DNA of 64,000 nucleotides, taken from NCBI GenBank assembly GCA_900543035.1, contig UQPV01000007.1:6135-70134 (forward strand). The letters run 5' to 3'. Position numbers and translations under genes: made by a program. This document shows positions 8,366 through 16,739 of this stretch, one piece after another; position 1 is the stretch's first letter, and the number at the start of each line of letters is the position of its first letter. The notes under the pieces were generated by a model. The model saw nothing but the letters and a program-made list of their open reading frames with translations. It was not told where the DNA came from and ran no database searches. Source of the stretch: an uncultured Solobacterium sp. (lineage in GTDB: Bacteria > Bacillota_I > Bacilli_A > Erysipelotrichales > Erysipelotrichaceae).

Positions 8366-8380
8366 GCCTCGTCTGCCTTT
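8344..8380. terminator. Bidirectional terminator built on a perfect palindrome
   Basis: The 20-bp segment 8351-8370 is its own reverse complement. Outer arms AGGCAGA/TCTGCCT extend it, with TTTT on the plus side (8378-8381) and CTTTTC on the minus side. It contains both stop codons (TGA at 8363-8365 for the phosphatase; TGA at 8358-8356 for hflX). Confidence 0.8.
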
Positions 8381-9618
8381 TCATATGCCCGAAACAGCGT
8401 CCGCCACGCCGGATCGAGATATCCGCGCATGCGGATCCCCTCATCCGTATCCTCACGCTGCAAAAGGGCGGCATGGGCATGCAACCGGGGAAGCAGATGA
8501 GCCTGCGCATAAGGGAACAGCCAGGTCAAGGCGATTTTCCCGGAAAGGAAGAGCTGATCCAGCGCGCACAGCAGAAGTTCCATGTCGTCCGCTGTGCTGG
8601 CGCTGATCCACACCCGTCCGCCATCGGCATGCGCCGCGATGTCTTCACATCGGTCGATCTTGTTCATCACCGTCAGTCGTTCGCTGTCCGCGCATCCGAT
8701 CTTCTGCAGCGTATCTAACGTTGTCTGCATCTGAACATCATGCTGCGGGTCGGCCGCGTCAACGACATGCAGCAGCAGATCCGCCTCTTTCGCTTCTGAA
8801 AGCGTGGCGTCGAACGCTTCGATCAGCGTATGCGGCAGGTCGTTCAGAAAGCCGACCGTATCGCTGAGCAGAAAGGGCTGATGCGGCGGGATATCGATGA
8901 GACGCACGCTGGTATCCAGCGTCGCAAACAGCATGTCCTGCGCAAACACCTGTTTCTTTTGTCCGCGCTTGCTCAGGCTGAGCAGCTGATTGAGGATGGT
9001 CGATTTCCCCGCGTTCGTATAGCCGACCAGCGCGACCCGGGGATACGGCGAACGGCTGCGCGACGCATGCTGGACCGTCTGCTTCTTCGACAGCTGCGCA
9101 AGCTGACGGCGAAGTGCGCTGATCCGCTGCTGCAGCGCACGCTTATCCAGCGCCAGCTGCTGTTCGCCGCTGCCTTTGTTGCGGCCGCCGCTCTGCCGGC
9201 CCAGATGCGCATGCGCGCCGATCAAACGCGGAAGCTCATACTGACACATCGCCATCTCCACCTGCAGCCGCGCCTCTTTTGTCCGCGCCCGCTGCGCAAA
9301 GATCTTCAGGATCAGCAAGGTCCTGTCGCTCACCTGAGCGCCAAGCGTCCGCTCCATCGTCCGCAGCTGCGCCGGCGTGCACTCATGCAGCAGGATGACA
9401 TCATGGACATCCAGCTCCTCCAGGCGCTCCTTCAGTTCCAACAGACGGCCCGCTCCGAAATACGACGCCGGATTGCGCGAAGACAGTTTCTGAGTAAATG
9501 TTTCTGCCACGCAGAGCCCACAGGCCTCCGCAAGGCTGCACAGCTCCTTCATCTGCGCATCAAAATCCATATTCTGCTGTTCACAGACGCCTGCTGCGAT
9601 CACGCTGATCTGTTCCAT
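8356..9618 (-). CDS. hflX: Ribosome-associated GTPase HflX
   Basis: 420 aa. HflX is a translation-factor-related GTPase that binds the 50S subunit and splits stalled or stressed ribosomes. The N-terminal HflX domain contains NPASYFGAGRLLEL and the glycine-rich QSGGRNKGSGE segment (141-151) after the coiled coil. G1 is GYTNAGKS (199-206), G3 is DTVGFLNDLPH, and G4 is the NKID block (VMNKIDR). The C-terminal extension is short. Ribosome site AGAAGGGA lies before the ATG. It converges on the PHP phosphatase with a 10-bp overlap, and is divergent from the amidase gene. Confidence 0.95.
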   Translation of the reverse strand: MEQISVIAAGVCEQQNMDFDAQMKELCSLAEACGLCVAETFTQKLSSRNPASYFGAGRLLELKERLEELDVHDVILLHECTPAQLRTMERTLGAQVSDRTLLILKIFAQRARTKEARLQVEMAMCQYELPRLIGAHAHLGRQSGGRNKGSGEQQLALDKRALQQRISALRRQLAQLSKKQTVQHASRSRSPYPRVALVGYTNAGKSTILNQLLSLSKRGQKKQVFAQDMLFATLDTSVRLIDIPPHQPFLLSDTVGFLNDLPHTLIEAFDATLSEAKEADLLLHVVDAADPQHDVQMQTTLDTLQKIGCADSERLTVMNKIDRCEDIAAHADGGRVWISASTADDMELLLCALDQLFLSGKIALTWLFPYAQAHLLPRLHAHAALLQREDTDEGIRMRGYLDPAWRTLFRAYEKADEAQR

Positions 9619-9727
9619 GCGATCCCTTCTTTCTCACTTCGTCTATCATATCATACCCGCTGACCTAAACAAAGCCCATCACCGCTTGCCCTTTTTTCAT
9701 AGGATGATACAGAGAGGAGGGGCAGAA

Positions 9728-10309
9728 GTGACGATCCGCATATTCATCGATCAGGGGCATAATCCAGGCACGGTCAACGCCGGCGCTTCCGCCAACGGGC
9801 TGGAGGAGCAGGCAGTCAATTTCGAAGTGGGGAACATGCTCGCTGACCTGCTCGATCAGGACTGCCGCTTTGCGGTGCGTACTTCCCGCATGTACCCGCA
9901 GCAGGTGCTAGGGAGCAGTACGGCCAGCAGCCTGCAGACACGTGTCGATATGGCTAATGCCTGGGGCGCCGATTATTTCATCAGCATCCATTGCAATTAC
10001 AACGTCAGCCCCGCAGTCAACGGCAGCGAAGTCTATGTCTATCAGGAACCATCCATCGCATGGACACTTGCGCAGAGCGTATTGGAAAACATGGTGCGCA
10101 CGGCAGGCACAAGAGACAATCTGGTGCGCGTGAACGCATCACTTTATGTGCTCAGACGCACCAGCATGCCGGCCATCCTGGTAGAGCTCGCTTATCTATC
10201 TAACCCATCCGACGCTCAAAAGCTTCGGGATGATCCGTTCTCCTTCGCCTATGGCATCTATCTGGGGATCTTGCAGTTCATCTTTGAACAAGGCGGTTTT
10301 CCAGCATAA
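9728..10309 (+). CDS. N-acetylmuramoyl-L-alanine amidase (Amidase_3), leaderless
   Basis: 193 aa from GTG 9728, set by AGGAGG at 9715-9720. It is the Zn2+ amidase_3 catalytic domain, which cuts the bond between N-acetylmuramic acid and L-alanine in peptidoglycan. The ligands are visible: H11 (DQGHNPG), E26 (GLEEQ) and H88 (SIHCN), and the catalytic E153 sits in LVELAYLSN. The protein has only this domain: no signal peptide, transmembrane helix or SH3/SPOR targeting module. How it reaches the wall is unclear. It could act on cytosolic muropeptides, or leave by lysis or a non-classical route. It stands alone between hflX and tRNA-Glu. Confidence 0.88.
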   Translation: MTIRIFIDQGHNPGTVNAGASANGLEEQAVNFEVGNMLADLLDQDCRFAVRTSRMYPQQVLGSSTASSLQTRVDMANAWGADYFISIHCNYNVSPAVNGSEVYVYQEPSIAWTLAQSVLENMVRTAGTRDNLVRVNASLYVLRRTSMPAILVELAYLSNPSDAQKLRDDPFSFAYGIYLGILQFIFEQGGFPA

Positions 10310-10340
10310 AAAAAGCAGGGGATGTCCCCTGTATTTTGTT
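10308..10340. terminator. Bidirectional terminator, amidase gene / tRNA-Glu
   Basis: CAGGGG (10316-10321), loop ATGT, CCCCTG (10326-10331). T-rich tails lie on both sides: TATTTTGTT on plus, and TTTTTTT on minus (10314-10308). Confidence 0.85.
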
Positions 10341-10342
10341 CA

Positions 10343-10418
10343 TGGTGACGCGTACGGGATTCGAACCCGTGAATGCATGCGTGAAAGGCATGTGAGTTAA
10401 CCGTTTCTCCAACGCGCC
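10343..10418 (-). tRNA. tRNA-Glu (TTC)
   Basis: Acceptor stem GGCGCGT/ACGCGTC with discriminator A and encoded CCA. The anticodon stem CATGC/GCATG encloses loop CTTTCAC, giving anticodon TTC. T arm CGGGTTCGAATCCCG. Confidence 0.96.
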
Positions 10419-10430
10419 ATCAGCGGGGAT

Positions 10431-10459
10431 ATCATAACATACCTTTTCTCACGGTGCAA
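10431..10459 (-). promoter_or_regulatory. Promoter of tRNA-Glu
   Basis: On the minus strand TTGCAC (10459-10454), 17 bp, TATGAT (10436-10431), about 13 bp before the mature tRNA. Confidence 0.65.
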
Positions 10460-10473
10460 TACCTTTTTGATGT

Positions 10474-10800
10474 TTATCCGATATATAGCGCAAAAGCTAC
10501 CGCATATTCCCGCTCATGCGCAATGGATAACCGGATCCCCGGCAGCGCGCACACCGGTGCGCCGCTGTCATCGCTGCGGATCTCGATATCGCAGATATGC
10601 AGTTCCCGAACACCGTGCATCGCCTTGACGATGGCTTCCTTGGCCGCAAACCGGCCGGCCAGCCATTCCGCCTGCCGCTGGCCCTTCAGCGCCTCAAACT
10701 GCGCACGCTCATGTTCGCTCAGAAAATTCGGAAATCCCGGCGTATGGGCCAGCGCATCCTTTACCCGGGAGATCATCACGATGTCACAGCCGACGTTCAT
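10474..10800 (-). CDS. acpS: Holo-[acyl-carrier-protein] synthase
   Basis: 108 aa from the ATG at 10800. AcpS moves 4'-phosphopantetheine from CoA to ACP for fatty acid synthesis. The two conserved blocks are present: the N-terminal VGCDIVMISRV with the Mg2+-binding aspartate, and RFAAKEAIVKAM with the catalytic-site glutamate and lysine. SIAHEREYAVAFA closes the fold. The ATG overlaps the stop of deoD in the sequence ATGA, so translation of the two is probably coupled; AGGAGG lies in the end of deoD. Pairing acpS with a nucleoside phosphorylase is unusual, since acpS usually neighbours alr or nnrD. Confidence 0.93.
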   Translation of the reverse strand: MNVGCDIVMISRVKDALAHTPGFPNFLSEHERAQFEALKGQRQAEWLAGRFAAKEAIVKAMHGVRELHICDIEIRSDDSGAPVCALPGIRLSIAHEREYAVAFALYIG

Positions 10801-11516
10801 GCGTCCTCCTGCCACATCCAGGCGCTTTCCAGCGCCGTCTCCATCATCTGTCCAAAAGCGCGTTCACGCTGCGCGGCGCTTGTCTGGACCCCGCTGATCA
10901 GTGAGTCAGAAATGGTGAGCAGACAAGCCGCCTGCTTTCCGCACACCCTGGCATTGTGAAAGAGCGCAAAGCTCTCCATCTCGACACAGACACAGCCATG
11001 GCTGCGGTAACGCGCCAGCTCATCCTGCTCATGATAAAATACATCGCTGGAATGGATCCTGCCTTCATGCAGCGGCACCTGCAGCTTATGCGCGGCGCTG
11101 CGGATGATCTCGTTAAGCTGCGGATCTGGCTGCTGCACATCCTGAGATTCTCCCGACTGTGCCAGCGCATAGGTCGATTCGCTCCATGCGCTGTCCGCGA
11201 GCACCAGATCAAACAAATTCAGCTCACTGACATAGGCGCCGGCACTGCCGACGCGGATGATGGCGTCCACATCATAAAACCGGAACAGCTCATAGGAATA
11301 TATGCCGATGCTGGGCATCCCCATGCCGGATCCCATCACCGACACCTTTCTTCCGCGGTACTCCCCGGTATACCCAAGCATGCCGCGTACCGCGTTGAAC
11401 TGCACCGGCTGATCCAGATAAGTCTGCGCGATATGCCGCGCGCGCAGCGGATCGCCCGGCATGAGCACGATGCGCGCGATCTCTCCCTTTTCCGCCTCAT
11501 TATGCGCTGTCGCCAT
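10797..11516 (-). CDS. deoD: Purine-nucleoside phosphorylase, DeoD type
   Basis: 239 aa, typical of the hexameric low-mass PNP family that cleaves (deoxy)purine nucleosides with phosphate. MPGDPLRARHIA near the N-terminus binds phosphate. VMGSGMGMPSIGIYSYEL and IIRVGSAGAY form the core, CVEMESFALF is the ribose/phosphate MES motif, and LTISDSL carries the base-contacting aspartate. The start at 11516 has AAGGAGGG ten bases upstream; an earlier in-frame ATG has no such site. It overlaps acpS by 4 bp and is divergent from pepF. Confidence 0.93.
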   Translation of the reverse strand: MATAHNEAEKGEIARIVLMPGDPLRARHIAQTYLDQPVQFNAVRGMLGYTGEYRGRKVSVMGSGMGMPSIGIYSYELFRFYDVDAIIRVGSAGAYVSELNLFDLVLADSAWSESTYALAQSGESQDVQQPDPQLNEIIRSAAHKLQVPLHEGRIHSSDVFYHEQDELARYRSHGCVCVEMESFALFHNARVCGKQAACLLTISDSLISGVQTSAAQRERAFGQMMETALESAWMWQEDA

Positions 11517-11592
11517 AATGATCCCTCCTTTTTTCTTATTATGGCATGCGATGGACGCATTTGCAATGCGCATGTGGTCATTTGCACATTTG

Positions 11593-11601
11593 TGCTATAC
11601 T
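11593..11601 (+). promoter_or_regulatory. Extended -10 promoter of pepF
   Basis: TGC-TATACT (11593-11601), 27 bp before the pepF ATG. The region just upstream holds a short dyad, GCATT-TGC-AATGC (11558-11570), of unknown role between deoD and pepF. Confidence 0.5.
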
Positions 11602-11627
11602 AAGGAGTGAGAAAGTGAGGAATCCAC

Positions 11628-13397
11628 ATGAACCGAAATGAAGCCGATATCCGTTATACCTGGGATCTGCGTTCCTTATTCGCCTCACAGGAGGCCTTTG
11701 ATGCGCAGTTGGACACAAGCAAGGCTCAGCTGCAGGCGCTGTGCGCACGCAAAGGGCACATCAGCGATACCATAGACACCTACATCGCCTTCCTCAATGA
11801 TCAGGAGACATTCGAGCGAGGCCTGGAAGATCTGGTCGTTTATGCGCGGATGTGCACTGACGTCGAGCCAAAGGACATGCAGAACCAGCAGAACCTGGCT
11901 GCCGCAAATAATCTGCTGCAGCAGGCACAGCTTGATCTGACCTTTGTCTCTCTGGAGCTGATCCGCCATGCGGACACCATCAGCACCTATTTGAAGCAGC
12001 CGCAGTGCGCGGACTTCCGCTATCCGATGGAAGAGCTCTTCCGCACCATCCCGCACCGTCTCAGCGACGAGATGGAAGCCTTCATGAGCGAGGTCAATGA
12101 GATCGCCGCTGTCCCTGACGAGACCTTCCAGAGCATCAGGCTCACCTATGAAGATGTGGAGGTCAACGGTGAAAAGCAGTTCCTCAACGGAGCGACCTAT
12201 CATGAATTCCTGCGCAACCCGGATGTCCGTGTGCGCAAACAAGCCTTCGAGCATTATTTCCGCGAATATGAAAAGCTGGAAAACGCGTTCGCCAGCCTGC
12301 TCATCGGCAACGCCAAAGGACAAGTGCTCAATGCCAAGACACGTCACTTTGACAGCGCCCTGCAGGCGAGCTTGTTTCAGGATGGCGTCGATGAGACCTT
12401 GTATGACAAGATCCTTTATATGGCCAACGAAAAATACATCCACGCCCTGCATGAATACTTCGCCATGAAGAAGCGCGTGCTGGGCATCGAAGAGTTCCAC
12501 GAATATGATATCTCGCTCGACCTGGAACAAAGCACAGACATCAGCTATACGATCGAAGAATGCCTGGACATCCTGAAGCAGGCGTTGGCGCCGCTGGGCG
12601 AGGATTACACCGCCCTGCTGCAAAAAGCGTTCGATGAGCGCTGGATCGATTTCTACCCGTCCCCGGACAAGCGGACCGGCGCCTATTCCTGGGGGACTTA
12701 TGATTCCAATCCATATATCCTGACAAATTTCACCGGCAGCTATGATTCGCTGAGCACGCTGGCGCATGAGCTGGGTCATTCCCTGCATTCTTATTTCTCA
12801 CACCGCCATCAGCGGCCGATGCTGGCAGGATATCAGATCTTCGTCGCAGAAGTCGCCTCTACCGTCAATGAGCTGCTGCTGAGCGAACATCTTCTGCAGA
12901 CCTCGGATGACGACGCATACCGGCGGTATATCCTGAGCAACCTGATGGAACAGTTTGTCGGCACCTGCTACCGCCAGCCGATGTTCGCGCAGTTTGAAAA
13001 GGATCTGCACGAGTGGATCGAGCAGCGCCGCCCGATCTCTTCCAAGACGATCACCGATCGATGCCTGGAGCTTAACCGCGCTTACTTCGGCGACGCCGTC
13101 ATCGTTGACGATCTGCAGAGATATGGTTTCTATTATGTGCCGCATTTCTACTACAACTTCTATGTCTACAAGTACACGCTGGGCATGGCTGTCGCCATCT
13201 CCTTCGTGAAGGAGATCCGTAAAGGAAATGTCGCTCCTTACCGCGAATTCCTCACCAAAGGCGGAAGCGAATCTCCGCTGGATGAGCTGCGGCACGCCGG
13301 TGTCGATCCCGCAAGCGACAAAGTCTACGACGATGCCTTCACCTATTTCCAGGAGATCATGGCACAGTTCATCTCGCTGCGAAAAGAAAACGCCTGA
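11628..13397 (+). CDS. pepF: Oligoendopeptidase F, M3 metallopeptidase
   Basis: 589 aa, close to the usual 600 of PepF. This zinc peptidase degrades 7-17-residue peptides in the cytosol. The N-terminal helical domain (RYTWDLRSLFAS) is followed by the catalytic domain with the HExxH motif HELGH (H380, E381, H384), preceded by SYDSLSTLAHE. A downstream E in FVAEVASTVNE supplies the third ligand. Conserved M3 residues GFYYVPHFYYNFYVYKYTLG lie near the C-terminus. Ribosome site GTGAGGA. The gene is monocistronic, with an extended -10 promoter and a strong bidirectional terminator. Confidence 0.95.
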   Translation: MNRNEADIRYTWDLRSLFASQEAFDAQLDTSKAQLQALCARKGHISDTIDTYIAFLNDQETFERGLEDLVVYARMCTDVEPKDMQNQQNLAAANNLLQQAQLDLTFVSLELIRHADTISTYLKQPQCADFRYPMEELFRTIPHRLSDEMEAFMSEVNEIAAVPDETFQSIRLTYEDVEVNGEKQFLNGATYHEFLRNPDVRVRKQAFEHYFREYEKLENAFASLLIGNAKGQVLNAKTRHFDSALQASLFQDGVDETLYDKILYMANEKYIHALHEYFAMKKRVLGIEEFHEYDISLDLEQSTDISYTIEECLDILKQALAPLGEDYTALLQKAFDERWIDFYPSPDKRTGAYSWGTYDSNPYILTNFTGSYDSLSTLAHELGHSLHSYFSHRHQRPMLAGYQIFVAEVASTVNELLLSEHLLQTSDDDAYRRYILSNLMEQFVGTCYRQPMFAQFEKDLHEWIEQRRPISSKTITDRCLELNRAYFGDAVIVDDLQRYGFYYVPHFYYNFYVYKYTLGMAVAISFVKEIRKGNVAPYREFLTKGGSESPLDELRHAGVDPASDKVYDDAFTYFQEIMAQFISLRKENA

Positions 13398-13436
13398 AGA
13401 CATCCGTATCCAGATGATCCGTAATGGCATCAAGCC

Positions 13437-13484
13437 GAAAAAATGGAAAGACCGCGCATCAGTCTTTCCATTTTTCGTTTTTTA
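13437..13484. terminator. Bidirectional terminator pepF / SPFH gene
   Basis: AAAAAATGGAAAGAC (13438-13452) pairs with GTCTTTCCATTTTT (13462-13475) around a nine-base loop. A-rich and T-rich flanks allow it to act on both converging genes. Confidence 0.9.
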
Positions 13485-14663
13485 TTCTGGCTTCTTCTTC
13501 CCGCAGTTGCTGCAGAAATTGCCGGTATTCGTCTGTCCGCAGTCACATTTCCACGGTCCGTTGGGATTCGGCTTGCCGCAGTTGCTGCAGAAGTTTCCGT
13601 TGTTTACGTTCCCACAGCTGCATGTCCAGGATGCCTGCTTCGGCGCTGCCTGCTGAAACAGCGGATTGTCATTTTGCGGCGGCATGGAATTGAACATGCC
13701 TGCCGCGTTCATGCCGCCGGCCTGCTGGGCAAAGCCCATGCCGATAAACCCGTTCATGGCGCCGGCCTCATTGCTGGCAGCGTTCTCCATGGCTGTCGCC
13801 TGCGCGTCGGCCAGACGTCCGGCCGCCACACGCTGATCGCCCATCATGATCGCGTCATCGATCTTCTCGATGCGGCGCCGGCTCTCTTCATCCGGCGTCA
13901 CCTTCTGGATGGCCACCATCTCGACCACCATGCCGCGGCGCTCATTCCAGGCATCATCAAGCGCATCGTTCATGTAATGTGCGATCTCCATCTGCTTCTT
14001 CGGCAGATCGCTGAACACATAGCCCTGATCCGCGCATTCCGCCAGCGCCGTGTCCAGCGCGTTGACGAATTCCGCATCACACTGCTGCATCAGCTGTGTC
14101 TTCGTATATACATCGCTGACATTGCCGCTGAGGTTAGCATAGAAACGCACCGGATCCTGTATGCGGAACGTATATTGTCCGAAGTATCGGATATAGATGT
14201 TGCGGTACATCGGATCATGATACGGCATCGGCGAAGCGCTGCCAAACTTGTTGTCGATGATCTCCTTGAGGTTGACGAAATACACGCGCTGATCCTTTCC
14301 CGGCGTGCCGCCCATCGTGAAGCGCTTGCCAAAAATGCGGAAAGAATCCTTCAGGCCCTGGAAGCCATTGTCAAACAGGCTTGGTTCACTGGAGGATTCC
14401 CAGGTAAACCGCCCGGGCTCTGCGGAAAACTCGATGATCTTTCCATCCTCCACGATCAGCAGCGCCTGTCCCTCATTGACGGCGAAGCCGCTGCCATTGG
14501 TGATGATATTGGGGCTCGCCTTCGTGTTGCTGCCGGAAGTAACGACCTTTTCGCCCTTCTTCAGCAACACCTCATTGCTGAGCGAATCACAGTAATAATA
14601 TTCGATCCACTGGTCAGCCAGCGTCGTCTTCGCCGCGTCAAATGCGGCACGGATCAGTCCCAT
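13482..14663 (-). CDS. SPFH-domain protein with two C-terminal zinc ribbons
   Basis: 393 aa. The family is COG4260, once named virion core protein (B. subtilis YdjI type). Residues about 30-290 form the SPFH/band-7 part: GEALLIVEDGKII-like strands, a long YIRYFGQYTFRIQDPVRFY segment and a helical arm rich in A and E. A linker rich in G, A, N and Q leads to two short zinc ribbons, each CxCG-N10-CSNCG (about residues 347-366 and 373-390). Related proteins act with a TIM44-like partner and PspA in membrane-stress protection. The partner gene is 14 bp upstream; no pspA is seen here. Ribosome site AGGAGGAATG precedes the ATG. Confidence 0.85.
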   Translation of the reverse strand: MGLIRAAFDAAKTTLADQWIEYYYCDSLSNEVLLKKGEKVVTSGSNTKASPNIITNGSGFAVNEGQALLIVEDGKIIEFSAEPGRFTWESSSEPSLFDNGFQGLKDSFRIFGKRFTMGGTPGKDQRVYFVNLKEIIDNKFGSASPMPYHDPMYRNIYIRYFGQYTFRIQDPVRFYANLSGNVSDVYTKTQLMQQCDAEFVNALDTALAECADQGYVFSDLPKKQMEIAHYMNDALDDAWNERRGMVVEMVAIQKVTPDEESRRRIEKIDDAIMMGDQRVAAGRLADAQATAMENAASNEAGAMNGFIGMGFAQQAGGMNAAGMFNSMPPQNDNPLFQQAAPKQASWTCSCGNVNNGNFCSNCGKPNPNGPWKCDCGQTNTGNFCSNCGKKKPE

Positions 14664-14677
14664 TGCTCATTCCTCCT

Positions 14678-15556
14678 TTACCAGGCCATGTACTGATTCA
14701 GCACCCAGCCAAAATCACCGTTGGTGATCACTGAGTGACAGTATTCACACTCTCCGCTGCTCGTCACCTGTGTCGGCGCACCGCAGTTGGGACAGTTGGT
14801 GATCTGCGGATCCTTTTCCGCCGCCGTCTTCACCCCGGCGGAACGGATGAATTCCAGATAATAGAAACGATGCTGATACTGCGTCTTGCTGCCCTCCAGC
14901 ACCTCGCCGCTCTCATCATCCGTGGTATAGTCCAGCAGGCTTGCTTCCAGCTTTACGCTGAGCACCTCCCGCGCGCCATCCGCATGAAAGTCCGCGATGG
15001 TGATGCTGCGCACATTCTGCATGTTCAGATGGTTGGTCTTTCCGCTGTCGATATATTCCTGGATCTGATGGCTGTGCATGTTGAACAGCGAATTGCTCTC
15101 AAACGGGCGGACCTTGCGCCATTCTTTCGCCTCCCACGCCTCCTGCAGCGTCAGGTATACCTCGGACGCAAAGCTCTTGAAGCCTTCGACCGAAAACTGC
15201 GGGTCGATCTCACGCAAGGCGCTGACTGCCGCCGTCTCATTGCAGATCCGATGGCTCACGCCGCCCTGATAAGGCGTGTCCTGCCTTCTGCTGTTCTGGG
15301 TATTCTTGGAAAAATATGCCCATGCCACGATGATCAAGATCATGATGATGGCGCCGAGGATGCTTCCGCCTCCGCCGCCCATGAAGAAGAACATGCCGCC
15401 AAGGCCAGAGCCGCCGGAATATCCTCCGCCGCTGTATCCTCCGCCGCTATAGCCGGATCCTCCTGAAAACGAATTGCCCACATCCGCATGCACGACGGCC
15501 GGGATCAGCAGCAGCGCCGCGATGAGGCACAATCCGGTCAATCTTCGTCTATTCAT
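14678..15556 (-). CDS. TIM44-like membrane protein with zinc ribbon
   Basis: 292 aa. Signal peptide (LCLIAALLLIPAVVHA, cleavage about residue 25), then a flexible stretch with tandem GYSGG repeats, a glycine-rich GGGGGS run and one transmembrane helix (about 66-84). A TIM44-like domain follows (IDPQFSVEGFKSFASEVYLTL, WRKVRPFES). The C-terminus carries a treble-clef type zinc site, CPNCGAP-x8-CEYCH. The layout matches the partner of YdjI-like SPFH proteins: the TIM44 domain and zinc ribbon would sit in the cytosol and recruit it to the membrane. It is the first gene of the pair, probably co-transcribed with the SPFH gene. Confidence 0.75.
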   Translation of the reverse strand: MNRRRLTGLCLIAALLLIPAVVHADVGNSFSGGSGYSGGGYSGGGYSGGSGLGGMFFFMGGGGGSILGAIIMILIIVAWAYFSKNTQNSRRQDTPYQGGVSHRICNETAAVSALREIDPQFSVEGFKSFASEVYLTLQEAWEAKEWRKVRPFESNSLFNMHSHQIQEYIDSGKTNHLNMQNVRSITIADFHADGAREVLSVKLEASLLDYTTDDESGEVLEGSKTQYQHRFYYLEFIRSAGVKTAAEKDPQITNCPNCGAPTQVTSSGECEYCHSVITNGDFGWVLNQYMAW

Positions 15557-15618
15557 TCCCCTGTCCTCCTGTAATTGATTTCATTGTACGATGAAAGCGG
15601 TTTTCAGGCAACCTTTTT

Positions 15619-16728
15619 TCACCGGCCGAGCATCTGCTGCAGCGAATCATCTGTGCAGAATGTGTTCATGTTGAACAAAAACAGCGTTTCGCTGATCTCC
15701 TCGCTTTCGATCAGTTCGTCAAGATCATCATAATAATAACGCGGATCCACGATCACGATCTCCTCATAATACGGGATCAGATACGGGATGAATGCATTGG
15801 CATAGCTGTCCTTGATGACGAGCAGCCGCTTGCCGTTGGCCAAGGCGCTGTCCACGCGAAGCAGCGGCGCGTTTCCGCCGAAGAACACCGTATACGGATC
15901 TGCGGAAGAAAGCGCATCCTGCGCATACAATGTCGTCGACGTCGTGTCAGCTGAAGGATCCTCCACCGTGTACGGCGTCTCCTCTTTCGGCAGCTGCAGC
16001 TGCAGATCATCCTGCGTGTGTGTCCAGGCGATCTGCCGTGCCAGCGAGCCATAGAAGCCAGACACCGCGTCCACGCTCGTGAACGCATCCAGCGGCTGAT
16101 CCAGGAAGACCTCCGCGGCATATTTCGCCCCCAGCGGGGTCCAATGATGATCGCTGCGGAAATAGATGGCTTCCTGTTGATGCGATCGCAGCGCATCCCA
16201 CACATCGACCGCTCTCACCTGCTCATCCAGCGCATCGATCAGCTGCGCATGCACATCCTGCTGCAGCGGTTCCTGCGGATTGCGCGAGATGGTGTCCTCC
16301 GCAAATGCGATGCGTGTCGGAGCCAGCAGCAAAGAGACATCCATGTCCGCATGCTCCGCGGCAAACTCATTCACTGCCTGCACCTGTCCAGCAGCCAGCG
16401 TCATCTGCGGGACAAAGGCCTGGATCAGCGAATCATCCTCTGCGATATACACATCTTCCACTCGCCGATCATGCAGAGCAGCTAAGATATCGCTGCGCAT
16501 CTGCATCCAGCCTTCCCGACCCGGGAACTGATCGCTGACGAAGGCAGAAGCGGCGTCCTGATAGCTTCGATCGAGCAAAGACGCCTCCCAGGGCATGACC
16601 CACTGCTGCAGCTCGCGATTCTCCGCTGCGGAAAACGTCCGGGAGGGATGGATCAGCGAAACGAGCATGCCGGCGCAAAGCAGCACCACGAGCAGCGCAA
16701 GATAGGGAAAAGACTCATTCTGTTTCAT
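15619..16728 (-). CDS. DHHW-motif / AlgX-like surface acyltransferase partner
   Basis: 369 aa from the ATG at 16728 (GGAGGTGA upstream). One N-terminal transmembrane helix (FPYLALLVVLLCAGMLVSL) anchors an extracellular SGNH-like domain. FSAAENRELQQWV and SDQFPGREGWMQMRSD are typical of AlgJ/AlgX/DHHW proteins. The catalytic block FRSDHHWTPLGAKYAA has the DHHW motif, and VIKDSYANAFIPYL carries the serine. These proteins take acyl groups delivered by an MBOAT partner and transfer them to exported glycans. The MBOAT gene ends 11 bp upstream. The target polymer here is unknown. Confidence 0.85.
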   Translation of the reverse strand: MKQNESFPYLALLVVLLCAGMLVSLIHPSRTFSAAENRELQQWVMPWEASLLDRSYQDAASAFVSDQFPGREGWMQMRSDILAALHDRRVEDVYIAEDDSLIQAFVPQMTLAAGQVQAVNEFAAEHADMDVSLLLAPTRIAFAEDTISRNPQEPLQQDVHAQLIDALDEQVRAVDVWDALRSHQQEAIYFRSDHHWTPLGAKYAAEVFLDQPLDAFTSVDAVSGFYGSLARQIAWTHTQDDLQLQLPKEETPYTVEDPSADTTSTTLYAQDALSSADPYTVFFGGNAPLLRVDSALANGKRLLVIKDSYANAFIPYLIPYYEEIVIVDPRYYYDDLDELIESEEISETLFLFNMNTFCTDDSLQQMLGR

Positions 16729-16739
16729 GATCTCACCTC

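Noticed and set aside
15408..15470. Tandem GYSGG-coding repeats as a possible CRISPR or satellite
   Set aside because: They are in frame, encode a flexible linker and have no spacer structure.
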